Assembly (NCBI RefSeq): GCF_900109545.1
Contig: NZ_FOAP01000031.1
Location: 1 to 64,000 of the forward strand
Length of the DNA stretch: 64,000 nucleotides
Direction: 5' to 3'
Origin: Stigmatella aurantiaca
Lineage (GTDB): Bacteria; Myxococcota; Myxococcia; Myxococcales; Myxococcaceae
This document shows, piece by piece, positions 8,108 to 18,183 of this stretch. The notes beneath the pieces are model-generated. The model was given only the letters and a program-made list of their open reading frames with translations. It had not been told where the DNA came from and ran no database searches. Each line of letters starts with the position of its first letter. Within the stretch, counting starts at the first letter, position 1. Position numbers and translations under genes: made by a program.

Positions 8108-8151
8108 AGGCGAAACATTTTTTCTGGATTTTCAGATAATGGGTTTCGCCT
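8108..8151. repeat. 9-bp inverted repeat flanking an AT-rich block
   Basis: AGGCGAAAC (8108-8116) pairs perfectly with GTTTCGCCT (8143-8151) around a strikingly T-rich spacer, inside which TCTG/CAGA can form a second small stem. It lies 31 bases after the hydrolase stop and ends 27 bases before the wall-lytic gene ATG at 8179. It may serve as terminator of the first gene or as an operator/promoter region of the second; the AAGGAG ribosome site at 8168-8173 lies just outside it. Confidence 0.45.
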
Positions 8152-8178
8152 TCTTTCCCGGATTTACCAAGGAGCCGC

Positions 8179-10662
8179 ATGAACCGTCGCACCCCTTCGA
8201 AACGTGTCTTGCGAGGGTTCGCCTCGCTCTGTGTGACGTGGATTCTGTGCCTGACCGGCTGTGGGGAGCTGGGCCCGGAGGGCCTCGAGAGCCAGGCGGC
8301 CTCGGCCACGTCGCAGGACATGACGGTCCTCGCCGCGCCGTCGAACGTGCAGGCGTTCTACGCGGAGAGCCGGTGGACTTCCCGCTTTGGCGTCACGGGG
8401 CCCTACTATGGCCCCGCGGGCCACCGGGGGCACGACATCGCCGCCGGGGCCGGCACGGCGATTCCCGCGCTGCGCTCCGGCACCGTGCGCCGCGTCCAGT
8501 ACTCCCCCATCGTCGGGCACACCATCGCCATCGAGTCCGCGCCCGGGGACTTCTCCGGGTATGACCACGTCATCCGCACCCGCGTGTCCGTGGGCGACTT
8601 TGTCCAGCAGGGGGACATCATCGCCTACGTGGCGGGCGCTGGGGATGACCATGGCTCGGCGTGGTCCGGAGCGCACCTCCACCTCACCCGGGGCTCCACG
8701 GATCGCTGCGTGTTCGGCGAGAACGTGAGCGATCCCGCGCCCCTCATCCGCAATGTGCTCGGCACGGGCTCTGGCGGAGGCACGGGGCCCGGGGGCGGCT
8801 CCGGCGGCATCCAGGTCAGCGTCGAGGAGGGAAAGATTCTTCAGCGCGTCGCCCAGCGCGGCGGGTACACGGGCCCGGTGGACGGCGCGCTCGGCGTCAA
8901 CTCGTGGAAGGGCGTGCAGACCGTCATCAAGGCCGAGGGCTACTACACCGGCCCCGTCGATGGCGTCCCGGGGGAGCTGACGTGGAAGGGCGTCCAGCGG
9001 CTCGCCCAGCGCGGCGGGTACACGGGCCCCGTGGATGGGTTCCCCGGGCCGAACACCTACGCGGGGCTCAACAACTGGCTCGCGCAGTCTCCGGGCACTC
9101 CGCCCCCGTCGGGCATTCAGGGCGTCTACGGCATCGATGTGGGCACCACCCAGCGGGATCTTGACTTCAACGCCGTTCGCAGCGCCGGGTACCAGTTCGC
9201 CATCGTCAAGGCGGGCGGCTCCAACGTCTCGCCCATCTACGTCGCGCCGTACTACGCCCAGCAGGTCGCCCGGGCCCGTGCGGCCGGACTCCTCGTCGGG
9301 CACTACTGGATGGCGGGCTCCACCACCCCCGCCAATGACGCCCAGTACTTCGTGGATCACCTGTACGACTACCGCGCCGGGGATCTCCTGGTGCTCGACA
9401 ACGAGGCGATCGACGACGGCATCTTCTGGAATGACGCCATGACCGCCGCCTTCATGCAGGCGGTGAAGAACCGCCTGGGCAAGGCCCCGTTCCTGTACAC
9501 CTATTCGAGCCTGCTCACGGCCAACACCTGGACCCAGACGAAGGCCGTGGGCTCCAAGCTGTGGATCGCCCACTACACGGGCACGCCGGGCAACCCGAAC
9601 ATCGGCTCGGCCTTCCCCGCGTGGGACATTCACCAGTACACCTCCTCCGGGAACCAGAACGGCATCCCGCTCGACCTGAACGTCGCCAAGCTGTCCGCGT
9701 TCGCGGGCCTCGCCCAGCCGCCGCTCGGCGTGACGGCGCCCCCGGCCACCGCCATCCCCGGTGGGGGCTCGGGCGGCGGGGGTGGAAGCGCTCCGGCCAT
9801 CACCGTGGAGCAGGGCCGCATCCTGCAGACGCTGGCGCGCCGGGGCGGCTACACCGGGCCCATCGATGGCGTGCCGGGCACCCAAACCTGGCTCGGCGTG
9901 CAGAAGGTCCTCCGCGAGCTGGGCTACTACGAGGGCCCCGCCGACGGCGCTCCGGGCCTCAACACCTACAAGGGCTTGCAACTGCTCGCCCAGGACGGTG
10001 GCTACTCGGGGCCCATCGACGGCATCCCCGGGCCCAACACGTACGCCGGCATCCAGGCGTATTTGAATGGCACCTCCGGCGGGGTGCCGCCCGTCAGCAA
10101 CGCGCAGGGCGTGACGCTGCAGCGGATTGCCAAGGCGGGCGGGTACACCGGCGCCGTGGACGGCGTCCCGGGCGCGAACACGTGGAAGGGGTTCCAGCAG
10201 GTGCTCACCGGCTACGGCTACTCGGGGCCTGTGGATGGCGCCATGGGGACGAACTCGTGGATGGCGCTCCAGCGCTTCGCCGCCAAGGGGGGCTACACGG
10301 GCCCCATCGACGGCGCCATGGGCACCAACGGCTGGAAGGGCGTGCAGACCGTGCTGAAGGGCTTTGGCTACACGGGCCCCGTGGATGGCGTCATGGGAAC
10401 GAACTCGTACGCCGCGCTCCAGCGCGTGGCGCGCCTGGGCGGGTACATGGGGCCCATCGATGGCGCCATGGGGGTGAACTCGTGGAAGGGCGTGCAGACC
10501 TTCCTGAGCGGCACCGGGTACACGGGCCCCGTGGACGGCGTGCCGGGAACGAACACCTACAAGGCGCTCCAGGCCCTGGCGGCCCGGGGCGGCTACGCGG
10601 GCCCGCTCGACGGCCTCCCCGGAAGCAACACGTACGCGGGGCTGGCGAACCTCCTGGACTGA
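8179..10662 (+). CDS. Modular secreted cell-wall hydrolase: M23 peptidase + GH25 muramidase + 13 peptidoglycan-binding-like repeats
   Basis: An 827-residue lipoprotein (lipobox LTGC, Cys28). Residues about 65-185 form an M23/LytM peptidase with H82-x3-D86 and the HLH pair at 166-168 as zinc ligands. Residues about 315-510 are a GH25-type lysozyme (GIDVGTTQ start; LVLDNEA carries the Asp-x-Glu acids). Between and after them are three blocks of about 24-residue repeats of the form GGYTGPVDGxxGxNTWKGVQ: three, three and seven copies, 13 in all, resembling peptidoglycan-binding modules. One chain could thus cut both peptide and glycan strands, a plausible exported predatory or developmental wall lysin. 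AAGGAG precedes the ATG. Anchoring versus release cannot be decided. Confidence 0.88.
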   Translation: MNRRTPSKRVLRGFASLCVTWILCLTGCGELGPEGLESQAASATSQDMTVLAAPSNVQAFYAESRWTSRFGVTGPYYGPAGHRGHDIAAGAGTAIPALRSGTVRRVQYSPIVGHTIAIESAPGDFSGYDHVIRTRVSVGDFVQQGDIIAYVAGAGDDHGSAWSGAHLHLTRGSTDRCVFGENVSDPAPLIRNVLGTGSGGGTGPGGGSGGIQVSVEEGKILQRVAQRGGYTGPVDGALGVNSWKGVQTVIKAEGYYTGPVDGVPGELTWKGVQRLAQRGGYTGPVDGFPGPNTYAGLNNWLAQSPGTPPPSGIQGVYGIDVGTTQRDLDFNAVRSAGYQFAIVKAGGSNVSPIYVAPYYAQQVARARAAGLLVGHYWMAGSTTPANDAQYFVDHLYDYRAGDLLVLDNEAIDDGIFWNDAMTAAFMQAVKNRLGKAPFLYTYSSLLTANTWTQTKAVGSKLWIAHYTGTPGNPNIGSAFPAWDIHQYTSSGNQNGIPLDLNVAKLSAFAGLAQPPLGVTAPPATAIPGGGSGGGGGSAPAITVEQGRILQTLARRGGYTGPIDGVPGTQTWLGVQKVLRELGYYEGPADGAPGLNTYKGLQLLAQDGGYSGPIDGIPGPNTYAGIQAYLNGTSGGVPPVSNAQGVTLQRIAKAGGYTGAVDGVPGANTWKGFQQVLTGYGYSGPVDGAMGTNSWMALQRFAAKGGYTGPIDGAMGTNGWKGVQTVLKGFGYTGPVDGVMGTNSYAALQRVARLGGYMGPIDGAMGVNSWKGVQTFLSGTGYTGPVDGVPGTNTYKALQALAARGGYAGPLDGLPGSNTYAGLANLLD

Positions 10663-10673
10663 GTCCGCCTCAC

Positions 10674-10703
10674 GCCGCGGCCGGAGGCGGTCCGGTCCGC
10701 GGC
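10674..10703. terminator. GC-rich hairpin between convergent genes
   Basis: GCCGCGG (10674-10680) and CCGCGGC (10697-10703) are exact complements with a 16-base spacer that itself is partly self-complementary. It sits in the 63-base gap between the convergent wall hydrolase and protease genes, where a bidirectional terminator is expected. There is no T-tract. Confidence 0.4.
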
Positions 10704-10725
10704 GGGGAGGGGGCCTGCTCGCCGG

Positions 10726-11853
10726 TTACGGGGTGCTGCCCGTCTTGAGCGTGAGGCCGTAGGCGGCCAGGACGGGGTTGACCGGCTGGAAGTAGGTGGT
10801 GCCCCCGCTCGTGCAGTTGCCCGAGCCTCCCGATGTCATGCCCTGGGCCTGGCTGCCGGAGAGCCAGGGCCCGCCGGAGTCACCCGGCTCGCTGCACACG
10901 TTCGTCCGGGTGAGGCCGGTGACCGCCCCCTCGGCGTAGTTCACCGTCACGTTGCGCGCCTGGATCGTTCCACACATCCAACCCGTGGTGTTTCCATGCC
11001 GGCAGACCGAGGCGCCCACCGCCGCGGCCGTGGAGCCGGCGACCACCGTGTTGCCGCCACTGCCGTTGCGCACCCACGGCTGCGGCGTCCAGGAAGCGTT
11101 GGTCTTCACCCAGGCGTAGTCGCGGCTGGGAAAGACCGAGGCCTGGACGACGCCCATGACGACGCCGTTGTAGCCGGTGACGGTGGCCCCCGCGGGGGCG
11201 CAGTGGCCCGCGGTGACGAAGCCTCCCTGGACGGAGAAGCCCACCGTGCACCGGGCGCTGCCGGCGAAGAACGGATCCCCTCCGCGCACGTCGTACACGG
11301 GGCGGGGCGCCTCGGAGGAGGGGACGATCCGGAGGGCCCCGTCCGCGGCCCCCTGGCTCCGGGCGAGGAAGGCCTGGGCGCGCGGCAGGTGGGCGTCCTG
11401 GGCCAGCACCACCACGCTGTTGGTGGGCACGTCCACGTACCAGGCATGGATGGACGGGGGCGCTTCCCGCGCGTGGGTGTTCAGCGCCTCCATCACCCGC
11501 TCCAGCTGTGCCTGGCTCCGGGCCACGCGCCGGGGCTCGGCGCCCGCGCGGCGGACGAGGGCCTCCCCGGCCTCGGAGGTGACGCCCACGAGGAGCTGGG
11601 TGCCTTGCGCATCGAGCCAGGCTCCCGCGAAGTCCTCGCCCAGCGCGTCCCGCAGCGCTGGCTCGAGCGCCTGGGCACGCGCCTCCAGTGTCAGGCGGCG
11701 CAAGGTGGACGCCTCGGTCAAGCCTTGCCCCGCCGTCACGCCCTGCGCGGGCTCGGGCGGCAGCGGCTCGGCGGTGGCGGCCAGGCCCTGGAGGGCGGTC
11801 CAACCGGTCAGCACGGAGGTGGCGAGAGACGGCAGGAGAGTCTTGCGTGTCAT
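10726..11853 (-). CDS. Secreted S1 serine protease, alpha-lytic/streptogrisin type
   Basis: A 375-residue pre-pro-protease from ATG 11853 (CTGGAG ten bases upstream). A Sec signal occupies about residues 1-28. Residues about 30-185 form the pro-region with [12 protein letters not shown]-type segments of alpha-lytic peptidase prodomains, which fold the enzyme and are removed. The mature chymotrypsin-like domain shows the triad: TAGHC (His), RDYAWVKT (Asp) and GDSGGPW (Ser), plus Cys pairs around them. It should be exported and active outside the cell as a digestive enzyme. Its neighbour is another exoenzyme facing it, consistent with a predatory set. A LysR gene lies 91 bases upstream on the same strand but probably controls the divergent NmrA-like gene. 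Confidence 0.9.
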   Translation of the reverse strand: MTRKTLLPSLATSVLTGWTALQGLAATAEPLPPEPAQGVTAGQGLTEASTLRRLTLEARAQALEPALRDALGEDFAGAWLDAQGTQLLVGVTSEAGEALVRRAGAEPRRVARSQAQLERVMEALNTHAREAPPSIHAWYVDVPTNSVVVLAQDAHLPRAQAFLARSQGAADGALRIVPSSEAPRPVYDVRGGDPFFAGSARCTVGFSVQGGFVTAGHCAPAGATVTGYNGVVMGVVQASVFPSRDYAWVKTNASWTPQPWVRNGSGGNTVVAGSTAAAVGASVCRHGNTTGWMCGTIQARNVTVNYAEGAVTGLTRTNVCSEPGDSGGPWLSGSQAQGMTSGGSGNCTSGGTTYFQPVNPVLAAYGLTLKTGSTP

Positions 11854-11944
11854 GGGCTGTGCTCCAGGGGGAAAAAGAGACTGTGGGGAGACAAGGATCG
11901 CACATCTGTCCCGGAATCCGGGACATGAACATCCGTTTCCCGGC

Positions 11945-12889
11945 TCACCGCAGCGGGGCGGTGGCCCGCATGAGGGCATCGCGCAGCCAGCGGTGCGCCG
12001 GGTCGTCCTCGTAGCGCTCGTGCCAGAGTTGCACGGTGTTGAAGGTGGGCAGGGGCAGGGGCGGCTTGAGCACCTGGAGACGCCAGGCCTGGGCGAAGCC
12101 CTCCACCATGCGGCGGGGGGCTGTCAGCACCAGGTCCGAGCGGGTGATGACCAGCGGCGCCGTGAGGAAGAAGGGCAGCCGCAGGGCGATGCGCCGCGAG
12201 AGCCCCTGCTTCGCCAGGACCTGGTCCACGATGCCCTCGCCCTCGCCCCGGGGGCTGATGAGCACGTGCGGCAGGCGCAGGTATTGCGCCAGCTCCAGCC
12301 GGCGGTTCACCTCCGGGTGGTCCTGGCGGACGATGCAGGAGAACCCCTCCTCGAACAGCTTCTGCTGGCGCAGCGCGGGCGCGGGCGTGGGGAAGGCCTG
12401 GATGACGAGGTCCACCGCGCCGCTCTCCAGCAGCTCGGGCGTCCGGCGCTCGTCGACGGGGCGCACGTCCAGGTCCACCTTCGGCGCCTCCGTGCGCAGC
12501 AGCGCCAGCAGCGGCGGCAGGATGATGGAGGCGAAGTAGTCGCTGGTGGCCAGGGTGAAGCGGTGCACGGCGGTGGAGGGCTCGAAGAGGGGCTCGTCGT
12601 GCAGGGCCCGCTGCAGCTCCAGCAACCCCCGGCGGATGGGCACGGCGAGCTGCTGCGCGCGCGGGGTGAGCACCATGCCGCCCCGGCCCCGGATGAGCAG
12701 CGCATCGCCGAACACCTCCCGGAGCTGCCGCAGCGCATGGCTCAGCGCCGACTGGGTGAGCCCCAGCCGGGCCGCCGCCTTCGTCACGCTCGCCTCGGTC
12801 AGCAGCGCATCCAGGGCCACCAGGAGGTTCAGGTTGACGCGGGACAGGTCCACGGGGGCGGAGGAGGCGGGAACATGAATGCGGCTCAT
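11945..12889 (-). CDS. LysR-family transcriptional regulator
   Basis: A 314-residue regulator of normal LysR length. The N-terminal winged HTH is clear ([38 protein letters not shown], residues about 18-54, followed by FGDALLIRG), then a two-lobed periplasmic-binding-protein-like effector domain. ATG 12889 is preferred; an in-frame ATG at 12919 would place the start inside the dyad at 12896-12919. It is divergent from the NmrA-like gene at 12978, the classical layout in which the regulator controls its neighbour and itself from the shared gap. The effector is unknown; the C-terminal lobe looks like the NodD/LinR-like branch, which is only an impression. Confidence 0.9.
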   Translation of the reverse strand: MSRIHVPASSAPVDLSRVNLNLLVALDALLTEASVTKAAARLGLTQSALSHALRQLREVFGDALLIRGRGGMVLTPRAQQLAVPIRRGLLELQRALHDEPLFEPSTAVHRFTLATSDYFASIILPPLLALLRTEAPKVDLDVRPVDERRTPELLESGAVDLVIQAFPTPAPALRQQKLFEEGFSCIVRQDHPEVNRRLELAQYLRLPHVLISPRGEGEGIVDQVLAKQGLSRRIALRLPFFLTAPLVITRSDLVLTAPRRMVEGFAQAWRLQVLKPPLPLPTFNTVQLWHERYEDDPAHRWLRDALMRATAPLR

Positions 12890-12895
12890 GGGCTT

Positions 12896-12919
12896 ATGAA
12901 TAGCATGCAGTGGCTTCAT
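12896..12919. promoter_or_regulatory. Candidate LysR operator
   Basis: ATGAA at 12896-12900 and TTCAT at 12915-12919 form an inverted pair about 14 bases apart in the 88-base gap between the divergent LysR and NmrA-like genes. A GCATGC palindrome (12903-12908) lies inside. The size fits a LysR recognition site covering the regulator start. Motif support only. Confidence 0.35.
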
Positions 12920-12977
12920 CTCCGGCGGGAGCGCATCTTGAGTCCCGTTGCTGCCTCGCAACCCCACGGAGAACGCC

Positions 12978-13868
12978 ATGAGCATCGTCATCAACACCCC
13001 CAATGGTTCCATCGGCCGCGGCCTCGCGGAGAAGCTGCTGGCGGCCGGCAAGGCCCTCACCGTCATCAGCCGCAGCCCGGACAAGGTGGCGGAGCTAGCG
13101 AAGCGGGGCGCGCGCGTCATCGAGGGCTCCATCGACGAGCCGGCGGTGCTGGAGCGCGCCCTGGCCGGCGCCGAGGCGCTGTTCTGGCTCACGCCCCCCG
13201 CCACGCGGCCGGACTACCACGCCTGGGCGGTTCAGGCCGCGCGCGCGGCGGCCCAGGCCGTGAAGGCCCACGGCGTGAAGCGCGTCGTCGTCCTGTCCAG
13301 CGTGGGCGCCCAGACGGGCCGCGGCACCGGCCCCGTGGGGGTGATGAAGGAAGTGGAGGCGGCGTTCCTGGCCGCCAGCCCCCACGTCACCGTGCTGCGC
13401 CCGGGCTTCTTCATGGAGAACCTGCTGCGCAGCATGGACTCCATCGCGAAGGCGGGGGCCATCTTCCAGCCGTTCCCCGCGGACCGGCGCGTGCCCATGG
13501 TGGCCACGGGGGACATCGCCGCGAAGGCGGCCGAGGTGTTCCTGGACACGGCGTGGACGGGCCACCGCTACCTGGGCGTGCACGGCCCCGCGGACTTGTC
13601 GCACCGCGAGGTGGCGGAGATCCTCTCGCGGGAGCTGGGCAAGCCGGTGCAGTACACCGAAGTGACGCTGGAGCAGGCCCGGCAGGCGATGCTCGGGGCG
13701 GGCATGCCGGCCTTCCTCGTGGAGCTGTTCCTGGAGATGTACGCGGCCATCCCCGAGGGGCGCATGGACGCGGCCGAGCCCCGCACGGCGGAGACCACCA
13801 CCCCGACGACGCTGGCGCACTTCGCCCAGGACGTGCTCCGCCCCCAACTGGCGGCCTCCGCCCGCTAG
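12978..13868 (+). CDS. NmrA-like NAD(P)-binding protein
   Basis: A 296-residue atypical short-chain dehydrogenase-like protein. The glycine motif near the start reads [16 protein letters not shown], a variant of GxxGxxG, followed by VISRSPDKV, where Arg/Ser suggest NADP-type binding. [12 protein letters not shown] replaces the usual Tyr-Lys active site, as in NmrA and QOR2-type redox sensors or quinone reductases. ATG 12978 follows CGGAG. It is divergent from a LysR gene, and such LysR/NmrA pairs commonly respond to quinone or electrophile stress; that role is inferred from family habit. Confidence 0.85.
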   Translation: MSIVINTPNGSIGRGLAEKLLAAGKALTVISRSPDKVAELAKRGARVIEGSIDEPAVLERALAGAEALFWLTPPATRPDYHAWAVQAARAAAQAVKAHGVKRVVVLSSVGAQTGRGTGPVGVMKEVEAAFLAASPHVTVLRPGFFMENLLRSMDSIAKAGAIFQPFPADRRVPMVATGDIAAKAAEVFLDTAWTGHRYLGVHGPADLSHREVAEILSRELGKPVQYTEVTLEQARQAMLGAGMPAFLVELFLEMYAAIPEGRMDAAEPRTAETTTPTTLAHFAQDVLRPQLAASAR

Positions 13869-13945
13869 CCTGGGGTCCGTCCCGGCACGCGGCCGCCCGG
13901 AAGGGGTGGGCGGCGCGGGGAAAGCAGGGTAGATGCACAGGGGTC

Positions 13946-14941
<996 letters not shown>

Positions 14942-14955
14942 GGCTCAACACCTTG

Positions 14956-14977
14956 CCCCGCATATAATGATGCGGGG
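14956..14977. terminator. Strong hairpin terminator between dusA and ygfZ
   Basis: CCCCGCAT (14956-14963) and ATGCGGGG (14970-14977) form a perfect 8-bp stem with a 6-base loop, 15 bases after the dusA stop. It lies in an 80-base gap between convergent genes and could act in both directions. No long T-run follows. Confidence 0.65.
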
Positions 14978-15021
14978 GGCCCCGGGATGAAGGTCTCTGT
15001 GGGTAAAGGTGGGTGATTTCC

Positions 15022-16089
15022 CTATGGACGGAAGGGCAGGGGGGCCACCTTCACGGTGGGGCCCTCGGCGAGCGTCAGCTCCGTGCCCGGATCCAGGTGG
15101 TCCCGGTGGACGTAGCCCAGCGCGACGCGCTGGCCCTGGGCCGGGGAGTGCACCACGCTGGTGAGCCAGCCCACCTTCTTCTCGCCCTTGCGCAGCTCCG
15201 TGCCGGGCACGGCCTCGGCCTCGCCGAGCAGCAGGCCGGTGAGCTTGCGGTTCATGTGGCCGCGGAAGGTGGCGCGGGCAATCACCTCCTGCCCGATGTA
15301 GCAGCCCTTGTTGTACGAGATGGCGCTCGTGAGGTTCGCCTCCAGGGGAATGGTGGTGTCCACCATGTCCTGCCCGTAGCGCGGCACCCCCGCCTCCACC
15401 CGCAGCAGCTCCAGCGCCCCGAAGCCCAGGGGCTTCAGCCCGTGCGGCCCGCCCGCCGCCACGAGCGCACCCCAGACGCGCTCCAGCGCCTCGCGGGGCA
15501 CCCACAGGTCCACCCCGTGCGGCTCGAAGGGCGGGGGGCTCAGCACCCCCACCGGCGCCCCGGCCAGCGTCACCGTCCGGCTCTGCGCGGCCCCGAGCGG
15601 CTCGAAGGGGGCCCCCAGGGCCGCGGCCAGCACCTCGGGCGTCCGGGGACCGAGCAGCCGCAGGAGCGCCAGCTCCCCGGTGGCCTCGTGCAGCTCGGCG
15701 TCCTCGGAGATGAGGTATTTGTCCAGGAACTCCCGGACCTTGGCGCCCGTGCCGGGCTCCAGGTCCATCAGCAGGTCGGCCTCCCGCTTGAGCAGGCGGG
15801 CATCGGCCACCATGGCCCCCTTGGCGGTGATGAGGGCCGCATAGGCGACAGCGCCCACGGCGAGCCCCTTCACCTCCTGGGTCACCATGCCGTGCAGGAA
15901 GCTCGCGCGGTCTTCCCCCGTTATCCGGAGCGTCTCGCGGTAGGAGGCGTCGTGGAGGGCCACGGCCTCTCGTGCCGCTCGATACTCGGCCTCCGAGTCT
16001 CCATAATCGGCCACCGCTTCCCGGCCGCCAAGATTCGAGAAGTGGGCGCCTGCTTGCTCGTGAAGAAAATGCAGAGACAGCGGTTCCAT
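15022..16089 (-). CDS. ygfZ: Folate-binding YgfZ/GcvT-family Fe-S cluster maturation protein
   Basis: A 355-residue protein starting at ATG 16089. The diagnostic motif KGCYIGQEV is present about residue 265, with the preceding DTTIPLEANL that positions the folate pocket, and a GcvT-like N-terminal half (SFLHGMVTQEVKGL near 65). YgfZ/IBA57-type proteins bind tetrahydrofolate and help assemble or repair [4Fe-4S] clusters in the cytosol. It is divergent from the cupin gene with only 38 bases between the two start codons, so overlapping promoters are expected in that gap, which includes the AT-rich string TATATAGAC. Confidence 0.9.
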   Translation of the reverse strand: MEPLSLHFLHEQAGAHFSNLGGREAVADYGDSEAEYRAAREAVALHDASYRETLRITGEDRASFLHGMVTQEVKGLAVGAVAYAALITAKGAMVADARLLKREADLLMDLEPGTGAKVREFLDKYLISEDAELHEATGELALLRLLGPRTPEVLAAALGAPFEPLGAAQSRTVTLAGAPVGVLSPPPFEPHGVDLWVPREALERVWGALVAAGGPHGLKPLGFGALELLRVEAGVPRYGQDMVDTTIPLEANLTSAISYNKGCYIGQEVIARATFRGHMNRKLTGLLLGEAEAVPGTELRKGEKKVGWLTSVVHSPAQGQRVALGYVHRDHLDPGTELTLAEGPTVKVAPLPFRP

Positions 16090-16127
16090 GTCCGTCGCTA
16101 TATAGACGCCCAGGAGCGAATGCCACG

Positions 16128-16454
16128 ATGGATGTGAAGCACCTGTCCGCCTTCCAAGCCTTCTCCGCGGAGAAGCTCCAGAAGCACAACGTCTTCCAGT
16201 CCGGGCGCTTCTTCCTGGACGTGTACTGCGTCGCCCCCGGGCAGGCGCAGAAGCCCCACCAACACGCCCTGTCCGACAAGGTGTACCTCGTCCTCGAAGG
16301 CCGCTGCCGCTTCCGGCTCGGCGCCGAGGAGGAGACCCATGGCGCGGGTGCCACCGTGTTCGCCCCCGCGGGCGTGGAGCACGGCGTGGCCAACGACGGG
16401 CCGGACAACGCCCGTCTCCTCGTTCTGATGACCCCCCCTCCGGAGCATGCATGA
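16128..16454 (+). CDS. Small cupin-domain protein
   Basis: A 108-residue single-domain cupin. The first metal motif is PHQHALSDKVYLVLEG (His, His and a possible Glu), the second is FAPAGVEHGVAND with the fourth His. Such small cupins bind a metal and act as sensors or simple dioxygenases/isomerases; activity here is unknown. ATG 16128 follows AGGAG by 11 bases. Its stop overlaps the ATG of the VKOR-DsbA gene by an ATGA junction, showing translational coupling and a shared redox-related role. Confidence 0.88.
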   Translation: MDVKHLSAFQAFSAEKLQKHNVFQSGRFFLDVYCVAPGQAQKPHQHALSDKVYLVLEGRCRFRLGAEEETHGAGATVFAPAGVEHGVANDGPDNARLLVLMTPPPEHA

Positions 16455-17776
16455 GCCAGAAGGCCTCCTCGCCCTCTCCCGTCCCCGCCCGTGGCGCCCA
16501 GGTGCTCCTGGGCCTGGGCATCGCCGAGAGCGCGCTCTCCCTCTTCCAGTGGTCCCAGCTGCTCACGCTGCGTGGGGGTGGCGCCACCGTGTGTGGCGTC
16601 TCCGAGCACGTCAACTGTGAGACCGTGTGGAACTCGCCCTTCGCCAGCCAGGTGCACGCGCTGACGGGCATTCCCGTGGCGGGCCTCGGCCTGCTGTGGG
16701 GCATCGTCGCCACGGCGCTCGCGGGCCTGTACCTGGCCTGGCGCGGCGGGGGCCACAGCGTGCGCCCCGCCGTCAACGGCCTGCGGCTGACGGCGCTCGC
16801 GGGCGTGGCGGCCACGGCGCTCTTCGCCGGCGTGAGCGCGGGCACGGGCGTGCTGTGCCCCACGTGCCTGGGCACCTATGCGCTGGTGATTGCCTTCGCG
16901 GCGGTGGCCTGGCGCGGCCTGCCGGGCCCCGTGGTGCCGCAAGGCGGCGAGTGGGGCCGCACCCTGACGTGGACGGTGGGCTTCACCGTGGCGGGCTTCC
17001 TCGCGCTGCTCATTCCAGGCAGCGCCACCCCGAAGGCCTCCTCGGGCGAGACGGCGCTGCCCCAGGTGAGCGCCGAGCCGGGCTCGGTGGAGCAGTACCT
17101 CAAGGGGCTGTCCGGGCGGGAGCAGCAGATGGTGTCCGATGCCCTGGCGCAGTACCGCCGGGACACGCCGCAGCCGGCCCTGGCCCCCGCGCGCCGCCGC
17201 TTCGGCCCCGCGGACGCGCCGGTGAAGGTGGTGGAGTGGACCGACAGCAAGTGCCCGCACTGCAAAATCCTGGTGGAGTCCGTGGCGGACCTGAAGCGGC
17301 GCGTGCCCGAGGGGAAGTTCTCCCTGGAGGCGCGGCAGTACCCGCTGGACGGGGCGTGCAACCCGGCCATCCCGCCGCAGTACAGCGATGGCTCGGGCAC
17401 GCGGTGCCTCGCCGCCAAGGCGCAGATCTGCCTGGAGGGGGCCTCGGACTACTGGTCGCTGCGCGAGAAGCTCTTCGCCAACCAGGCGGCGCTCACCGGC
17501 CCGAAGGTGATGGAGATCGCCTCCTCCGGCACGGTGCCGCGCTCGCAGCTCGAGGCGTGCGTGAACAGCCCCGAGACGGGGGCCCGGCTCCGCGAGGACG
17601 TCTCCTACGCGAAGCAGCACGACATCCACGGCACGCCGCTCATGGTCGTCAACGGCCGCGAGGTGCCGCCCAGCGTGCCCTTCCTCTACGCGCTGGTGAT
17701 GGCCGGCGGTGACACGAGCGCGCCCGCGTGGAACGTGCTGCCGCCCCCGAACCCGCCGCAGGCCCACGCGCACTGA
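16451..17776 (+). CDS. VKOR - DsbA-like thioredoxin fusion (disulfide-bond formation)
   Basis: A 441-residue membrane protein. Residues about 15-175 form a vitamin K epoxide reductase domain of four to five membrane segments with the loop Cys pair CGVSEHVNC and the active CPTC; this re-oxidises its partner with quinone. After another hydrophobic segment, residues about 245-425 are a DsbA/thioredoxin-fold domain with the active CPHC and the cis-Pro loop GTPLMVVNGREV. The fusion joins donor and acceptor of the oxidative folding pathway in one chain, with the thioredoxin part placed in the periplasm. Two further Cys (CNPAIPPQY, CLAAKAQIC) are within that domain. It is coupled by ATGA overlap upstream and a TGATG overlap downstream. 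Confidence 0.92.
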   Translation: MSQKASSPSPVPARGAQVLLGLGIAESALSLFQWSQLLTLRGGGATVCGVSEHVNCETVWNSPFASQVHALTGIPVAGLGLLWGIVATALAGLYLAWRGGGHSVRPAVNGLRLTALAGVAATALFAGVSAGTGVLCPTCLGTYALVIAFAAVAWRGLPGPVVPQGGEWGRTLTWTVGFTVAGFLALLIPGSATPKASSGETALPQVSAEPGSVEQYLKGLSGREQQMVSDALAQYRRDTPQPALAPARRRFGPADAPVKVVEWTDSKCPHCKILVESVADLKRRVPEGKFSLEARQYPLDGACNPAIPPQYSDGSGTRCLAAKAQICLEGASDYWSLREKLFANQAALTGPKVMEIASSGTVPRSQLEACVNSPETGARLREDVSYAKQHDIHGTPLMVVNGREVPPSVPFLYALVMAGGDTSAPAWNVLPPPNPPQAHAH

Positions 17777-18159
17777 TGGGCAAGAAAGACCGCAAGCCCG
17801 AGCCCGCCGCCCCCGCCGCGCCGTTCCACAACCCGTTCGCGGCGCTCGCGGGCCAGCGCGAGGCGCTGCCTTCGGGCCCGGCGCCCCAGGCGGCCCCGCC
17901 GAAGCCCGAGGCCCGCAAGGGGCCCGCGAAGGCCGTGGTGCGCATGGAGCGCAAGGGGCGCGGCGGCAAGGAAGTGACGGTGGTGGAGCAACTGGGCCTG
18001 CCCCCCGCGGAGCGCGAGGCGTGGCTCAAGGCGCTGAAGGGCTCGCTGGGCTGCGGGGGCGCGGTGGAGGAGGACGTCCTCGTGCTGCAAGGCGACCACC
18101 GGGAACGGCTGCCCGCGCTGCTGGAGGCGCGAGGCGTGCGCCGCGTCGTGGTGGGCTGA
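17776..18159 (+). CDS. SUI1/eIF1-like translation factor (YciH family)
   Basis: A 127-residue protein with a Lys/Pro/Ala-rich, probably disordered N-terminus and a C-terminal SUI1 domain. The signature RKGRGGKEVTVVEQLGL begins near residue 60, followed by the usual Gly-rich turn (LKGSLGCGGAVEED) and a final LQGDHRERLPALLEARG. Bacterial YciH proteins bind the small ribosomal subunit and can affect start-site fidelity or stress translation. ATG 17776 reuses the last base of the preceding stop (TGATG), so it is coupled to the VKOR-DsbA gene; the functional link is not obvious. A hairpin at 18184-18208 ends the operon. Confidence 0.9.
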   Translation: MGKKDRKPEPAAPAAPFHNPFAALAGQREALPSGPAPQAAPPKPEARKGPAKAVVRMERKGRGGKEVTVVEQLGLPPAEREAWLKALKGSLGCGGAVEEDVLVLQGDHRERLPALLEARGVRRVVVG

Positions 18160-18183
18160 GCGCCCGGACGGAAAATGGGCGCC

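Noticed and set aside
9560-10660. Repeated DNA in the wall hydrolase as a CRISPR-like array
   Set aside because: The repeats are in frame, protein-level and imperfect (about 24-residue units); no spacers of constant length are present.
11177-13945. Plus-strand open frame running into dusA as one 1,254-residue protein
   Set aside because: Everything upstream of 13946 is antisense or out-of-frame shadow of the protease, LysR and NmrA-like genes; the DusA fold starts at 13946.
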